Shown: positions 34,067 to 45,020, numbered from the stretch's first letter. The stretch: DNA of 64,000 bases from Siphonodentalium dalli (GCA_032622095.1 CP136062.1:197973887-198037886); one strand, 5' to 3'. The notes: generated by a model not told the origin, from the letters alone. Numbers and translations: made by a program.

Positions 34067-34556
34067 TCTCATATATATTTTGAAGACCTCTGTCTGTTTG
34101 TTTGTCTGTATGTTTGTCTGTATGTCATTTATACAAATCTACGATTCTCGACCGATCGGGACGAAATTTGGTACGTGTTTGTAGTTTGACCAGGCGGTCG
34201 ACGTTGTCGTATTGGCGAGCCCGCGCGAAGACGAGATCTCGGAAACGGGTGGAGCTATCGACTTGAAATTTGCTATGTGAATGTATCTTGACCCGGATAC
34301 GAATTTTATCGGGTCGCCGAGCCCGTGCGACGCCAGCTTCGCGCATGCGCAGACCAGATCTCGGAAACGGGTGGAGCTATCGACTTGAAATTTGCTATGT
34401 GAATGTACCTTGACCCGGATACGAATTTTATCGGGTCGCCGAGCCCGTGCGACGCCAGCTTCGCGCATGCGCAGACCAGATCTCGGAAACGGGTGGAGCT
34501 ATCGACTTGAAATTTGGTTGTTGAATAGCCCGGACAACGTCGGGCTCATCGGCTAG
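34067..34556 (+). mobile_element. Helitron-like element 2 with internal 122-bp repeats
   Basis: Starts TCTCATATATATTTTG directly after A-34066 and ends GCCCGGACAACGTCGGGC, TCATCGGCTAG at 34553-34556. A 122-bp unit beginning GATCTCGGAAACGGGTGGAG repeats at 34235, 34357 and 34479 almost without mismatch. Open frames on the minus strand repeat MREAGVARARRPDK because of this unit and are not genes. Confidence 0.75.
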
Positions 34557-34871
34557 TCTACTATATATTTTGGGACTTCTGTCTGTCTGTTTGTTTGTTA
34601 GCAATGGCCGGGAAAACTGCCGGACGAATTTCGACGAAATTTGATACCTATGGTTACTTTTGTCCGGGGAGTGTTTTGGACGGGTCAAATCGTGACCCCG
34701 ACATTACCTTAACCTTCCAAATGGTCAATTCAAGGTCAAATCGCGCCTTTCGATGGATTTCGATGTTAGTTCCACGGAGGTTTTCAAAACCAGCTATTTG
34801 AAAATTGTTATCTGAAGTCCGGATGAAAGCAGAGGGAAAACAGCCCGGACGAAGTCGGGTCACCCTGCTAG
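34557..34871 (+). mobile_element. Helitron-like element 3
   Basis: Starts TCTACTATATATTTTGGGA immediately after the CTAG of element 2 and ends GCCCGGACGAAGTCGGGTC, ACCCTGCTAG at 34868-34871, followed by T. The interior has TTTCGACGAAATTTGATACC, TTTTGGACGGGTCAAATCGTG, TCAATTCAAGGTCAAATCGC, matching the units at 39.3 kb. Confidence 0.75.
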
Positions 34872-35359
34872 TTGGATATAATTATGATAGTTGCAATATG
34901 TTTCAATAAAACATCAAACCTGATATGCCTAATATATTCCCTCTCCCAAGTGATAAGTGACACCTTGGTAAAGTCTCAAGTTCAAGGTCACAAAAAACAT
35001 TCCAACTCTTACACAAAGCCCCCGAATAGTACAATATTAGTCAAATTATGTCTCCTCGGTGTGCAGAAATGAATAATATGCACAATTCGTGCCTTTTTAG
35101 CTCCCTTGTGCACATTGCAGGCAGCCTATAGTGAAAATGCATATTGATTAACTTGACCTTGACATCAAGGTCATACGAGGGGTCTGCCGATTTGGGTCTC
35201 GTTTCGAATTGAACCCCCATGGTCTACATGTACTCTATATGTGTGCCAATTTTCATGCTTTTATCCAAATTTGCACACCCCACCAGCTAACAGCCCCTAC
35301 AAATAGTCTAGTCGTTAAAACATTAGACATAGAACAAATTGTTATAGCAAGCTGTTCTT
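34872..35359. other. No gene seen; isolated AAGGTCA/TGACCTTGACATC motifs
   Basis: TTCAAGGTCAC near 34980 and TTGACCTTGACATCAAGGTCAT near 35154 echo the Helitron-like interiors without their ends. Probably a further decayed repeat. Confidence 0.4.
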
Positions 35360-35880
35360 GGTGTGATTTTGTTGGGCGGAATGTGGGGAACAATATATCC
35401 AAAATCCGCCTTGGGTAAAATTCTCTATTCAAGATGGCGTCCAATATGTTGTTGGTATCGGAAATTGTTCAATTTCTGCGGTAGGTGCACCAATTATATT
35501 TACAAACAATGCTTAGTCGTAAACGATATTTGTAGAATATATGTCACAAAATGGTCGCCAAAATGGACAAAATGAAATTTATGTAAAATTTATTAGCTTA
35601 TCCCATAAGAGTGAACAAACGCTCGAATTATTCGAGTAATAATCTTTGCAGAATATGAGAGAATCTTTTAATAAGATATGTAAGAATTCTCTCTAATGAC
35701 TTTTACGAGAGAGCAATCGAAACCAGGGTCCCATTCAACGGTTAAATCTGGATTTTGGGAGCCCATGCAGAAACGGAAAAGTAACGCAGTTTTATATATA
35801 TATGTACTTTTTATCTTGAATCGTGTGATTGTATGTGTAATTTAATGTGGATGTATTGATTCTGTGACCCTTTTGTAGAA
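35360..35880 (+). repeat. Dispersed repeat of about 530 bp, copy 1
   Basis: Collinear with 60905-61460: GGAACAATATATCCAAAATC, CAAGATGGCGTCCAA, GCGGTAGGTGCACCAATTA, TTTGTAGAATAT, GGTCGCCAAAATGGACAAAA, GCTCGAATTATTCGAG, GAGAGCAATCGAAACCAGGG, TTTTTATCTTGAATCGTGTG. It has no domain and no conserved frame. Confidence 0.85.
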
Positions 35881-36260
35881 GCAACACTATGTGTAGTGAG
35901 AGCAGTCTCACGACTGTGACCGATCATCAATTATTTTGTTATCTACAAGATCAAACCTTTCAAAATGCACTGCTACTGAACAATAATAGAGAGTACTGGG
36001 TAAAATGTGAAGATCCTATTGTGCATATATTCCCAATAAAATTATCCATGTTCATCAGCCTGTTGATCAGTCTGATTCATGATCATCTGTTTTCGCAGTA
36101 ACTATACACGTTTTCATGGACGCTATTCCTACAAAATTGGGCAAATGAAAAACGCGGCACGAATTTTGAGCGTTTAGTCGAGCATTACAAAAACATGAAT
36201 ACGCTAAAATGAATAACATAAGTATAGTATAGTGTCCGTAAGAAACAGAAACATGCAATA

Positions 36261-36886
36261 TATAGAGGATCTACAACGATTCCCAGTTTATAGCGGAATT
36301 TACAAAACCAATCCAGTAAATTAGGTCTGGACCGAACCTAATTTACTGGACGAGTTGTGTAAATCCCGCTATAAACTGGGGACGAGTTGTAGATTCCATT
36401 TATTACATAATCCAAAACCTCGACAAAACATACTTAAATCAACAATTCGGGCGCGAAACTGACAACGGCTTCTACATGTTTAAAGACATGCGATGACGTT
36501 TCGTGTAACTATGCGTTGTTATTCCGCGAAAAGAAATAGTCCCAGATAAATAAAGACTCTGTGGTGTGTTTAATGGCGTATATTTAATGACATAACATAA
36601 CATAATAGTTTGTTGGAAAATATTGGAAGCCATAGTATTTTTGAAACTGGTGCTTCGTGATTTTCTGTTAGACTTGACTTGACATTTCGACAAAATATAT
36701 ATTGCATGGTTTTGTCACAGTAGGAGTTATGTTTCTTGTGAAGCTTAAATGACGTAGCATACGGAATGTAAACAGACGGCAGTCAAAGGCCACCTGGGAC
36801 TATTTCCTATTATTGAACGAAATTTGATATCACATTTTATAGATTGGTTTTTTTTTAATGGAATAAGGGTAGGATCGTGTAATAGA
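36261..36886 (+). mobile_element. Dispersed repeat with terminal hairpin, copy 1
   Basis: Opens with a hairpin at 36271-36392 (CTACAACG..CCCAGTTTATAGCGG against CCGCTATAAACTGGGGACGA; inside, CCAGTAAATTAGGT against ACCTAATTTACTGG). It then runs through GGCATGCGATGACGTTTC-like sequence, TATGCGTTGTTA, TTGGAAGCCATAGTATTTT, GGCACTATTTCCTATTA-like sequence and ATAAGGGTAGGATCGTGTAAT. The same order is found at 49867-50391. Confidence 0.85.
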
Positions 36887-37755
36887 GTCATCAACTACTT
36901 TTCAAATGTTTATAGCTTTGAGTTTTCGAGTTGATTTTTTTTTCTTCACTGAGATTTTAGTGGAATTCTCGTTCCGCGCTTTTCGCGTCATCCGGTGACG
37001 TCGCCCCGACGGTTAGACTCGTCCATTTTTCTTAAAGCGTCACTACGCGGTGTGACTCGTCCACTGCAGTCAGATTCCAGGGAGAGTTATTTCCCACCGC
37101 TCCGCATTGATAACGGAGAAGGCGCTGTATGGAGTTGACTGGTCCCCGGACTATAAACCTTGCTATCGCTCTGCTTTGGACGTCGTTGTTAACACCATCG
37201 GTGTATACTGTTGGGCAAATTTTAGAAATATGTGGACCTATGGGGATTTTATAAATAGATAATTGTTTTTTTCCGGTTATTTTGGGACTCGTTAAAGTTG
37301 TACTGCGACCCCGAGTCCGGTAAAAGCTGTAGTTGGAATGTCCAAGTTCGTGAAAGTTCTATTGACTATGCCGATGATTTGAGAAACTTTATTGTTTTAG
37401 GATATTGTAGAAAGGCTAATCTGGCCGTGTCAAATTGAGCAATAGCGATGGATATCTCGCAGGACAACACATTTCGGATTTTCGTGGGGTGTGTATTCGA
37501 TGGATGTCTTATAGTTGCAGTATGTAACTATTATGGCCGCGTTAATTGCGTTCGATGTTTATGTATGAACAATGGCTGGGCCATGCACACTTGAATATTT
37601 TATGGCGGGAACCCAATTTTTTATCCGCATTTAGAAGCTTTCTGGTTTGGTGAATGAAAAACCTGCAGTAATAAGCCGTAGTTTTTTGTAATAATTTGAA
37701 GGATTAGTTGTTTTAACGGAATTCTGAGGCGGTGCATTCATGTAACTAATATATT
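36887..37755. other. No gene called; CpG-rich stretch 36960-37220
   Basis: 36960-37220 is richer in GC and CpG than its surroundings (TTTTCGCGTCATCCGGTGAC, CGTCGCCCCGACGG), with GACTCGTCCA repeated at about 37016 and 37051. It could be a promoter or 5' exon, but I see no coding start in good context. A 48-codon frame from ATG 37448 is unsupported. Confidence 0.35.
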
Positions 37756-37836
37756 TTATATTATAATTTATATTTATGGCTAATAATATGATCTTGGTGG
37801 CGTTACCATTTCTGACCATGGTTTTCTTGTTACGCC
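37756..37836 (+). repeat. 81-bp direct repeat, copy 1 (signal-peptide-like frame)
   Basis: Nearly identical to 39926-40006, 2170 bp downstream. Here it contains an ATG (37776) opening MANNMILVALPFLTMVFLL, a hydrophobic segment, followed by a donor-like TGGTGTAAGT near 37845. It may be a signal-peptide exon or a chance frame in a repeat. The second copy has TTG in place of ATG. Confidence 0.35.
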
Positions 37837-38001
37837 ATATGTGGTGTAAGTTGTTTTGGTAATTTTATTTTCGCGTGGACGATCGATATCGACTGGGCGA
37901 ATGCATTATGGGTACTAATTAGGTATTTCTCGTACTTGAGTATAAACCGTACCGATAGAGTCACGTGTTTACGTCACCGGTGTAATTGGAGAACATGTTT
38001 C

Positions 38002-38126
38002 TATTATGAAGGTTCGCTATCCCGAAGGTCCACTATTCCGAAGGTTCTCTATACTGAATATTTGCTATTTCGAAGGTTCACTATTCTGAAGGTTCGCTAT
38101 TCCGAAGGTTCTCTATTCCGAAGGTT
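38002..38126 (+). repeat. 16-bp minisatellite, block 1
   Basis: Seven to eight units of CTATTCCGAAGGTTCG/TCT type. The block and its right flank (TTTTTGTTATTTTAAGGTTA onward to about 38270) recur at 38490-38750. Confidence 0.88.
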
Positions 38127-38489
38127 TTTGTTATTTTAAGGTTAATGCTATATTCTAAAGTATTGAGAGGGTTCATTATCACGAAGATTCTTTTTATGAA
38201 GGAAATAACTTAGAACATTAAATGTGATTTTTTTTTGTTTTCGCGGGTTTTCTTGAGATTTAATGTCATTACGTGGGCCCATACCTTTGAATTCTTGGCA
38301 TATAATATGAATGTTGCGGTATATATGGACCCTCCTGCATTGGGACATGACACAGGTACAGTTGACTTAAGTTCTGTTCTGTGCGGGCTCCAATTTGGGG
38401 TTCAATATTTTAAGGGCCAAATTTAGAAATTTATGGGCCCATACCTTTGAACTCTGGGCATATAATATGAATATTGCGGATCATATCTC

Positions 38490-38750
38490 TATTCCGAAGG
38501 TTCGCTATCCCGAATATCCACTATTCCGAAGGTTCTCTGAATGTTCGCTATTCCGAAGGTTCACCATTCCGAAGGTTCGCTATTCCGAAGGTTCTCTATT
38601 CCGAAGGTTTTTGTTATTTTAAGGTTAATTCTATATTCTAAAGTATTGAGAGGGTTCATTATCACGAAGATTCTTTTTATGAAGGAAATAACTTAAAACA
38701 TTAAATGTGATTTTTTTTTTTTCGCTGGTTTTCTTGAGTTTAATGTCATT
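38490..38750 (+). repeat. 16-bp minisatellite, block 2, plus duplicated flank
   Basis: About seven units of the same 16-mer, then the flank GTTATTTTAAGGTTAAT..TCATTATCACGAAGATTC duplicated from block 1 (offset about 484 bp). Separately, GGGCCCATACCTTTGAA..CATATAATATGAATRTTGCGG occurs at 38275 and 38435. Open frames rich in EGSLFRRF are repeat artefacts. Confidence 0.85.
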
Positions 38751-39225
38751 ACGTATGACCTTATTTATCATTACATATTCACGCCACGCAACCCACACAA
38801 TTGCTATGTTTCCATGCGATTTAATGTCATTACGTGTGACCTAATATCTCAATAATCTGAGGCAAGAATACGCCTGCTAAAGGCGGATTATAATAGTGGG
38901 GCTATAACGCTTAAGGAATACTGGAGGCTATAACAAAATGCGCAGCAGAATATCGATGAATAGACGAGTATGAGATGAACCTAACTGCAATTGTGACTTT
39001 GTTTAAAGGCCCACTTAATTTTTGAGTTATCGATTTTTTTTATAGTATATACGGTTTTAATAACAATTTATGCCATACAATTTGAATAAAATACTATAAT
39101 TCATCACCATTTGAAACGCAGAATACTTCTATCTCCTAGTTTGCAAAACACCCTGAAAAACCTTTAAAAAACCGCGTCAAGTCGTGCGTCGTATAACTAG
39201 CAATTATCAACTAACATGTCCTCTT
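38751..39225. other. No gene seen
   Basis: No recognisable feature. Confidence 0.4.
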
Positions 39226-39229
39226 AGGC

Positions 39230-39809
39230 TTTCCATAGATTTCAACTTAATTTGATATTTAGGAGTACTTGTGTCCGGGGAGTATTTTGGACGGGTCAAA
39301 TCGTGACCCCGACCTGACCTTGACCTTTAAAACAGTCAATGCAAGGTCAATTTGGGTAAAACGGACGAATTTCGGCGAAATTTGATACCTAGGGATATTT
39401 TTGTCCGGGGAGTGTTTTGAACGGGTCAAATCGTGACCCCGGCGTGACCTTGACCTTCAATATGGTCAATCAAAGGTCAAATCGGGTAAAACGGATGGAT
39501 GTCGACGAAATTTGATACATATGGGTACTTTTGTCGGGGGAGTGTTTTGGACGGGTCAAATCATGACTCCGATCTTACCTTGACCTTCAAAATTGTCAAT
39601 TAAAGGTCAAGTCGGGTAAAACGGACGGATTTCGACGAAATTTGATACCTAGGGGTACTTTTCTCCAGGGGGGGGGGGTGTTTTGGACGGGTCAAATCGT
39701 GACCCTGACCTGACCTTGACTTTCAAAATAGTCAATTCAAGGTCAAATCGCGCCTTTCGCCGGAAATCAGATGGGAAACAGCCCGGACGAAGTCGGGCCC
39801 ATCAGCTAG
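39230..39809 (+). mobile_element. Helitron-like element with four 132-bp units
   Basis: Units of about 132 bp (TTTTGTCCGGGGAGTGTTTTG, GACGGGTCAAATCGTGACCC, TGACCTTGACCTT, CAATTAAAGGTCAA, GGGTAAAACGGACGGATTTCG, GAAATTTGATACCTA) repeat near 39265, 39400, 39532 and 39660. The right end is GCCCGGACGAAGTCGGGC, CCATCAGCTAG ending at 39809, followed by T. The left terminus is not clear (somewhere after 39180). Confidence 0.75.
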
Positions 39810-39925
39810 TGTAATAAAGAAGACAGTTTGAAGAATGTAATGTATAACACGAGAAACGGGAAAACTTGATATAGGGAAGTATGTAAATTTCCCACATGAA
39901 ATTTGAAAGCTATTTTATAGTATAA

Positions 39926-40006
39926 TTATATTATAATTTATATTTTTGGCTAATAATATGATCTTGGTGGCGTTACCATTTCTTACTATGGTTTTCTTGT
40001 TATCGT
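39926..40006 (+). repeat. 81-bp direct repeat, copy 2
   Basis: Matches 37756-37836, with CTGACC to CTTACT as the main internal difference. Both changes would be silent in the hydrophobic frame. Frame closes at TAG near 40038. Confidence 0.8.
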
Positions 40007-41289
40007 ATGGGAGGGCACGTCACAGAGCGTTAGCGCCGTAGTGTTTCACATATATGAGCCAGGGACGAATCTATGCATGGAGTTTCCACAGCAACACCTA
40101 CGCCCTGATAGATCAAGTCGCCCTCTAGCCCCTCGACCAATCAAATGCCCGCATTTCAATGAAAACGAAACGAAAGTATATGGTTGTAATTATAGATTAA
40201 TGTATACATCTAGAGGAATGCAAGCCGGAAATATTCTTGTTGACGTTGTCGTCAAGAAAGGTGATGTGCATTACGTCAAAGATCCACCTCGGGTGATCCC
40301 CCAATCATTACTGGTTATTCATCAGACTTAATTCACAATAAAGGTAGCTATAGTATAACTGAAGGTGACGGTCACGGACACAACGGTGTAGAATTAATAC
40401 AGAACACAACTTGCATCATAATCTCGAGTCTTTTACCGAAATCTTTGCGGAGGGCGGATAGTTACATTTCGCTCGATGTACGCTCTAGCGAAATATATCC
40501 ACGCGCCATCCGCCATTCATTCGATAAAAGATTCTCGATTAAGATGCGCGTTGTGGTCTGTAATATTATTCGGTGATAAACTCAATGTAGGCCTTCCCGA
40601 GTGGTCAACATCGGTTATAGATCATTTGACCCGGGAATTACTTAAAACAACCACGGAGATTAAATTACACAATTTTATATATGCATATTCATAATGTGTT
40701 TGTGTCGCTGAATGTACACGTTGTATGCTCAACGAGCCAAATATTTCACTGCTCACTCGATTTAATGGGGGGTGGGGGCTCATTGTAGTTGGTAGATTTC
40801 CCATTAACACTATTTCTCTGTTAACTTCGACTGTTCAACCTCTCCCGAATACAAAGCTGACAATATGTCGATAACAGAACAGTAGTAGTATGTAGGAACA
40901 CATTAGGTTTGTATTTTGCTGAAATATGATCTTCCAGTATAAAAGCTAGTTAGCCGAAACGAAACGTTAAAGAAATAGTCTTACGACAGGTTCACAGGAA
41001 CCCGTCTGTGTATATATTGAAACCGATATTCGTGGCGATATAAATTATATTTCTGACTATGAATTCTTTCAGGCCAATATGTTATATACCGGTGGTAGTT
41101 CGATCGAATAAACTTGTGATATATTAGGCCGCATCACAATATGGAAAGAACAGTAATTTGTTATATATGGTCGATATTAATTAACCACATTAACAATGAA
41201 AATGTTAATACTATGCTCTGTAGCTCATCTTGGACAGTCGATAATGCCCTATATTACAGTCAATGGAGTGATATATTAATTAGGACAGT
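40007..41289. other. No gene supported
   Basis: The longest frame, 40041-40331 plus, opens on GTG. Its first ATG is at 40077. No domain or splice context is recognised. The rest is featureless. Confidence 0.35.
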
Positions 41290-42240
41290 TTAAAAAAAAT
41301 CGATGCCTCCCATCAAGAGGTCTCCCCGAAGATCAATACGAAGTTTGGTGATGATCGGATGTGAGTGATATGTAGGGTGTGCGAAACGAAATTGTTGACG
41401 AACGTACGACGGACGCCAACCCATAGTAACTTGACTCAAGTTGAGCTAAAAACAAACATTCAAATTTGATAGCTCCCATTTAGGTCGTCCTAAATTTTCA
41501 AAAAAAAATCTCCAATAAGTTTAGGCTGCAAGGTGTATCAATGGATTTAAATATGGAACATTTATAAGATGGCCCCTGACAGCAATGATTTTAAACGAAA
41601 TTAGGAAAACTTCGATAGCTCCCATCTACAGACCACACCGAAGATCCTTGTGAAGTTTGGGATGAATCAGATAAATGAAAGTGTCAATGACACTGTAGCT
41701 CAACATGGGGAGAGGTTACTGTCATACATTACAGTCAATGGCGCGATAAGGAATGCTGAAAGTAAAGCATGGTTAAGTAATATCAGAGGTTAACCCGAAG
41801 AACCATATGAAGTCAATTGGATGAAAACATATTGGATGTAGGTAATGCGGAAGTATTTAGTAATGCAAAGAGTAAAACTCAAGATGGTTGCCTGCAGCCA
41901 TTTTTTTTATTGAATATCGCTCAAATTAAATAACTCCCATCTAGAAGTGATCCTGAACATGTCTGTACATTTTTAAAAACATTTCTCCAATAAATCTCGG
42001 CTGCAGTGTGTGCTGGTGGATTCAAATGTGAAATCGAAGATGGCCGCTAGGTACCATGTTTTTTAACGAAATTTGGAAAACTTTGATGGGTCCCATCTGG
42101 TGATCACCAGAAGATCCATATGAAGTATTTGGTGACAATCGGTTATGGGGTATGTCCTGAAGGGTATGGCGAAGGATTTAGTCACACGAAAGGGTAAGAT
42201 TCAAGATGGTCGCTGAGAGGATAGGATATAACCAGGAGAA
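41290..42240 (+). repeat. Diverged tandem family (dimeric unit about 320 bp), left block
   Basis: Alternating half-units: one with AGCTCCCATCTAGAGGTCAC, CCGAAGATCCATATGAAGTTTG, GATGATCGGATG, GGGTGTGCGAAA, TTTAGTCATGCAAAGAGTAAA and AAGATGG. The other has TTCAAATTTGATAGCTCCCA, ATTTCTCCAATAAATT, GGCTGCAGGGTGTG and GATTCAAATGTGAAATC. Each junction carries GGCGGCCATGTTTTT. The array resumes at 43880. Confidence 0.75.
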
Positions 42241-42270
42241 AACACGCCATTGTTGTTTAATATGCGTTAA

Positions 42271-42790
42271 AGATATGGGCGGCGTTGGCGTTGGGTATGC
42301 TGTTAAAATATTCACCTCCGTCAAAAACCGCCATAAACAGAAAGAATAGTAAAATATAGACAGACAATGTTCTTACACCAATCAGAAATATGGCATAAAT
42401 AGTATGTTATTGTCAATTTTCTCCGCTTTATTATGTAAACAAAAGCAAAAAAACGTTACGTTACTTGGCTTTTGTTTATATCCGGATATGGTAAACATAA
42501 AGAGCGTTATTTGTTACTGTTTTCCTGATATGGAAATACTAAAGAGCGTTTATATCATTTGTGTGTGATTAACCAATAGAATTGCGCTGTGTTATGTAAA
42601 CAGAAGCACAACTTCTGTAACAAGAGCAGGCTCTTGTTTACGTACACCATCGTGCGTCTTGACGACAATATACTATTTACGCGCTGATTATGTTTGGCAT
42701 ATGAACAAAACTATATATTTTTTAATATTCCTTCTGTTGATGGCGATTTGATCAAATATGATATTTCTGCAACGAACGCCGCCCGTGCCT
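42271..42790. mobile_element. TTAA-flanked MITE, family 1, copy H (best full-length copy)
   Basis: TTAA at 42267-42270 and 42791-42794 bound 520 bp. Left end AGATATGGGCGGCGTTGGCG, right end AACGCCGCCCGTGCCT. The interior is inverted relative to copies A and C, showing CTCCGTCAAAAACCGCC first and CGATTTGATCAAATATG last. Contains AAAGAGCGTT at about 42498 and 42541. Confidence 0.88.
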
Positions 42791-42816
42791 TTAATTTGAA
42801 CCTGCAACATGTTATT

Positions 42817-43190
42817 ATAATAATAATAATAAAAATATTTATTTAGCGCCTATATCCCCCGTAAGGGGCCCTAAGCGCTTTACACATTATATAAATACAC
42901 AATAAATGCACATGCAAAATAAAATCAATAGATATGTGGAATTATATATACTAGTAATCATATTTTGTTAGTTTTCTTTGTGTCGGGGTACGTCATCGGA
43001 ACATAAGTTTTTAATGCAGATCGAAAATCGGTTAGCAAACAAGATTGCCGCATTTCATTTGGTAGAGAGTTCCAAATGTCGGGACAGGCTACAGAGAAAG
43101 CTCTGTCGCCGACAGTCATAAGATTTGCACATTGAGGACAGAGAAGGGACGATTCAGCAGAACGAAGTATACCAGACTGTTAATAGACTG
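42817..43190 (-). pseudogene. 5'-truncated LINE: C-terminal tail of reverse transcriptase ORF plus 3' UTR
   Basis: On the minus strand a frame (about 43170 to 42970) reads SGILRSAESSLLCPQCANLM, then TVGDRAFSVACPDIWNSLPN and LLTDFRSALKTYVP. GDRAFSVAAP-x-LWNSLP followed by F-K-S-x-LKT is the characteristic C-terminus of ORF2 in a large group of animal non-LTR elements. Downstream (lower coordinates) come TGTAAAGCGCTTAGGGCC, CTAAATAAATATTTTT and an ATT trinucleotide tail at 42818-42838, typical of their 3' ends. The reverse transcriptase core is absent, so this is a dead 5' truncation inserted beside MITE copy H. Confidence 0.8.
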
Positions 43191-43879
43191 GTATTAGTTC
43201 GATGCCGTCAAATATCTATTATAAACGTCAACATAAATATATATACAACGCGTCCATACGCATGCGACCTACCATTTAGAGTAAGATACAACCTATCCAT
43301 ATGCATGTGACATAGTAAACATATACGTAAATACATGTACGACCATATACGTGCGACACAAATTCTAGTTAGCAAATTCCATCTCATTAAACCAGATAGG
43401 CCTGACAAATATACAACACACATTATGAAAAACTTAGCACCAATAATAATAAAATATTAAATTTATAAATTAGCCAGCCAATAAGTAAGCAAAAGTTGTA
43501 ACACATAACAGATCAGAAGAGCGAATTAGGAGGTAGCTGATGAATGTTATGAGAATGGCAAGTGCAATGTGGGAGTGGTAGAAATGAGAACAAAATAGGT
43601 GGGTTGTAGATGGAAATGCAAGCAGAACGAAATTAGTTAGGAAAAGGTTCAAAGTTTTAACACTTATAAATGCACAGCATACTTACAGGTTGTCGGGTTT
43701 ACTATAAATGTCAATCAACCGAAAGACCCAGTTTGAGTTTCAAATAAATGCAAAATAATAAACAAAAATACGTCCGGTCTATAAAATTTAAATACATCAA
43801 GGTGATTCAATTTAAATCTGGGTTCGTTGGAGCGGGTCACATATTAGAACGTCCCAAATATTATCACGTTGTGAAATCG
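43191..43879. other. No gene seen
   Basis: Short frames at 43125-43652 are unsupported. Confidence 0.4.
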
Positions 43880-45020
43880 GCGTGGTTCAGTTGATAGCTC
43901 CCATCTAGATGTAGTACGATTCATATGAAGTTCGTTGAAATTTGGATAAGAGATCCAAGACGGTTGCTGGCGGCCATATTTTTCAACTAATTTCGGGAAA
44001 AATTGATGACTCCAATCTAGTGGTCACCCAGAAAATTCATATGAAGTCATGTTTTTCATCGAAAATAGTTCAAATTCGATAGCTTGCCTGTAAATATTCA
44101 TAACATTTCTCCAATAAATTCCGTAGGCAGGGTGTGCGACTGTTTCAAATTTGAAATCGAAGATGCTGCCGGTGGCCATGTTTTATAACGAATGTCTGAA
44201 AACATCTAGAGGTCACTCCGAAGATTCCTATCAGGTTTGCTGACGATCGGGTGCGAGATGTGACCTATAGGGTGTGCTAAAGGAAATTATGGACGGACGC
44301 ACACATGGACAGATGACGGACCCAACTCATCCCAATAGCTCAAACTTAACTTTTTGTCAAGTTGACCACAAAAATTTGTCGCGGCCATATTTTGGATAGA
44401 AAATTGTTCAAATTTGATCTAAATATTCACCCGAAGATCTTTAGGACGTGCTAAATGATTTAGTCATGCAAATAGTAAAATTCAAACTGGCTGCCGATAG
44501 CCATGTTTTTGATCGGATTGTTCCCATCTAGAAGTGATCCCAAACATGCCTGTAATTTTAAAAACATTTCTCTAATAATTGGCTGCAGGGTGTTCCGATG
44601 GATAGAAATGTGAAATCAAAGATGGTCGCTGGCTCCCATCTATAGGTCAGCCCGATGATCCATATGAAGTTTTGTGGCGATCAGATGAGGGATGTGGCCT
44701 CTAGGGTGTGCAATACGATTTAGTCATGCAAATAGTAAAATACAAGATGGCTACCGGCTGCCATGTTTTTCAACGAAATTCTCAAAACATTAATATAGCT
44801 CACTTTGAGAGATTACCCCGATGATCCAGTGTTTCATCGAAAATCGTTCAAATTCAATAGCTCATATCTAGAGGTGATCCCAATTGATTCAAATGTGAAA
44901 TTCAAAATGGCCTCTGATGGCCATGTGTTTTAACAAAATGCGGAAAAAATGGTAAGCTACCATCTATACAGGTCACACCGAGGATCCATATGAAGTTTGG
45001 TGATGCCAAATGAAATTGTT
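43880..45020 (+). repeat. Diverged tandem family, right block
   Basis: Continues the family of 41290-42240 with at least six half-units, all diverged, with GGCCATGTTTT junctions near 44047, 44176, 44390, 44500, 44760 and 44922. The last units are followed by GGACGCACGCACGGACGGCTTG. Confidence 0.75.

Noticed and set aside
34125-34468. Minus-strand frames with repeated MREAGVARARRPDK
   Set aside because: Product of the 122-bp internal repeat of a Helitron-like element.
37936-38622. Frames with repeated EGSLFRRF
   Set aside because: Translations of the 16-bp minisatellite.
37756-40006. LTR retrotransposon bounded by the 81-bp direct repeats
   Set aside because: Repeats lack TG...CA ends, and no primer site, polypurine tract or gag/pol coding lies between them; the interior is minisatellite and a Helitron-like element.
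40041-40331. 96-codon frame
   Set aside because: Opens on GTG, not ATG; no domain or splice context.
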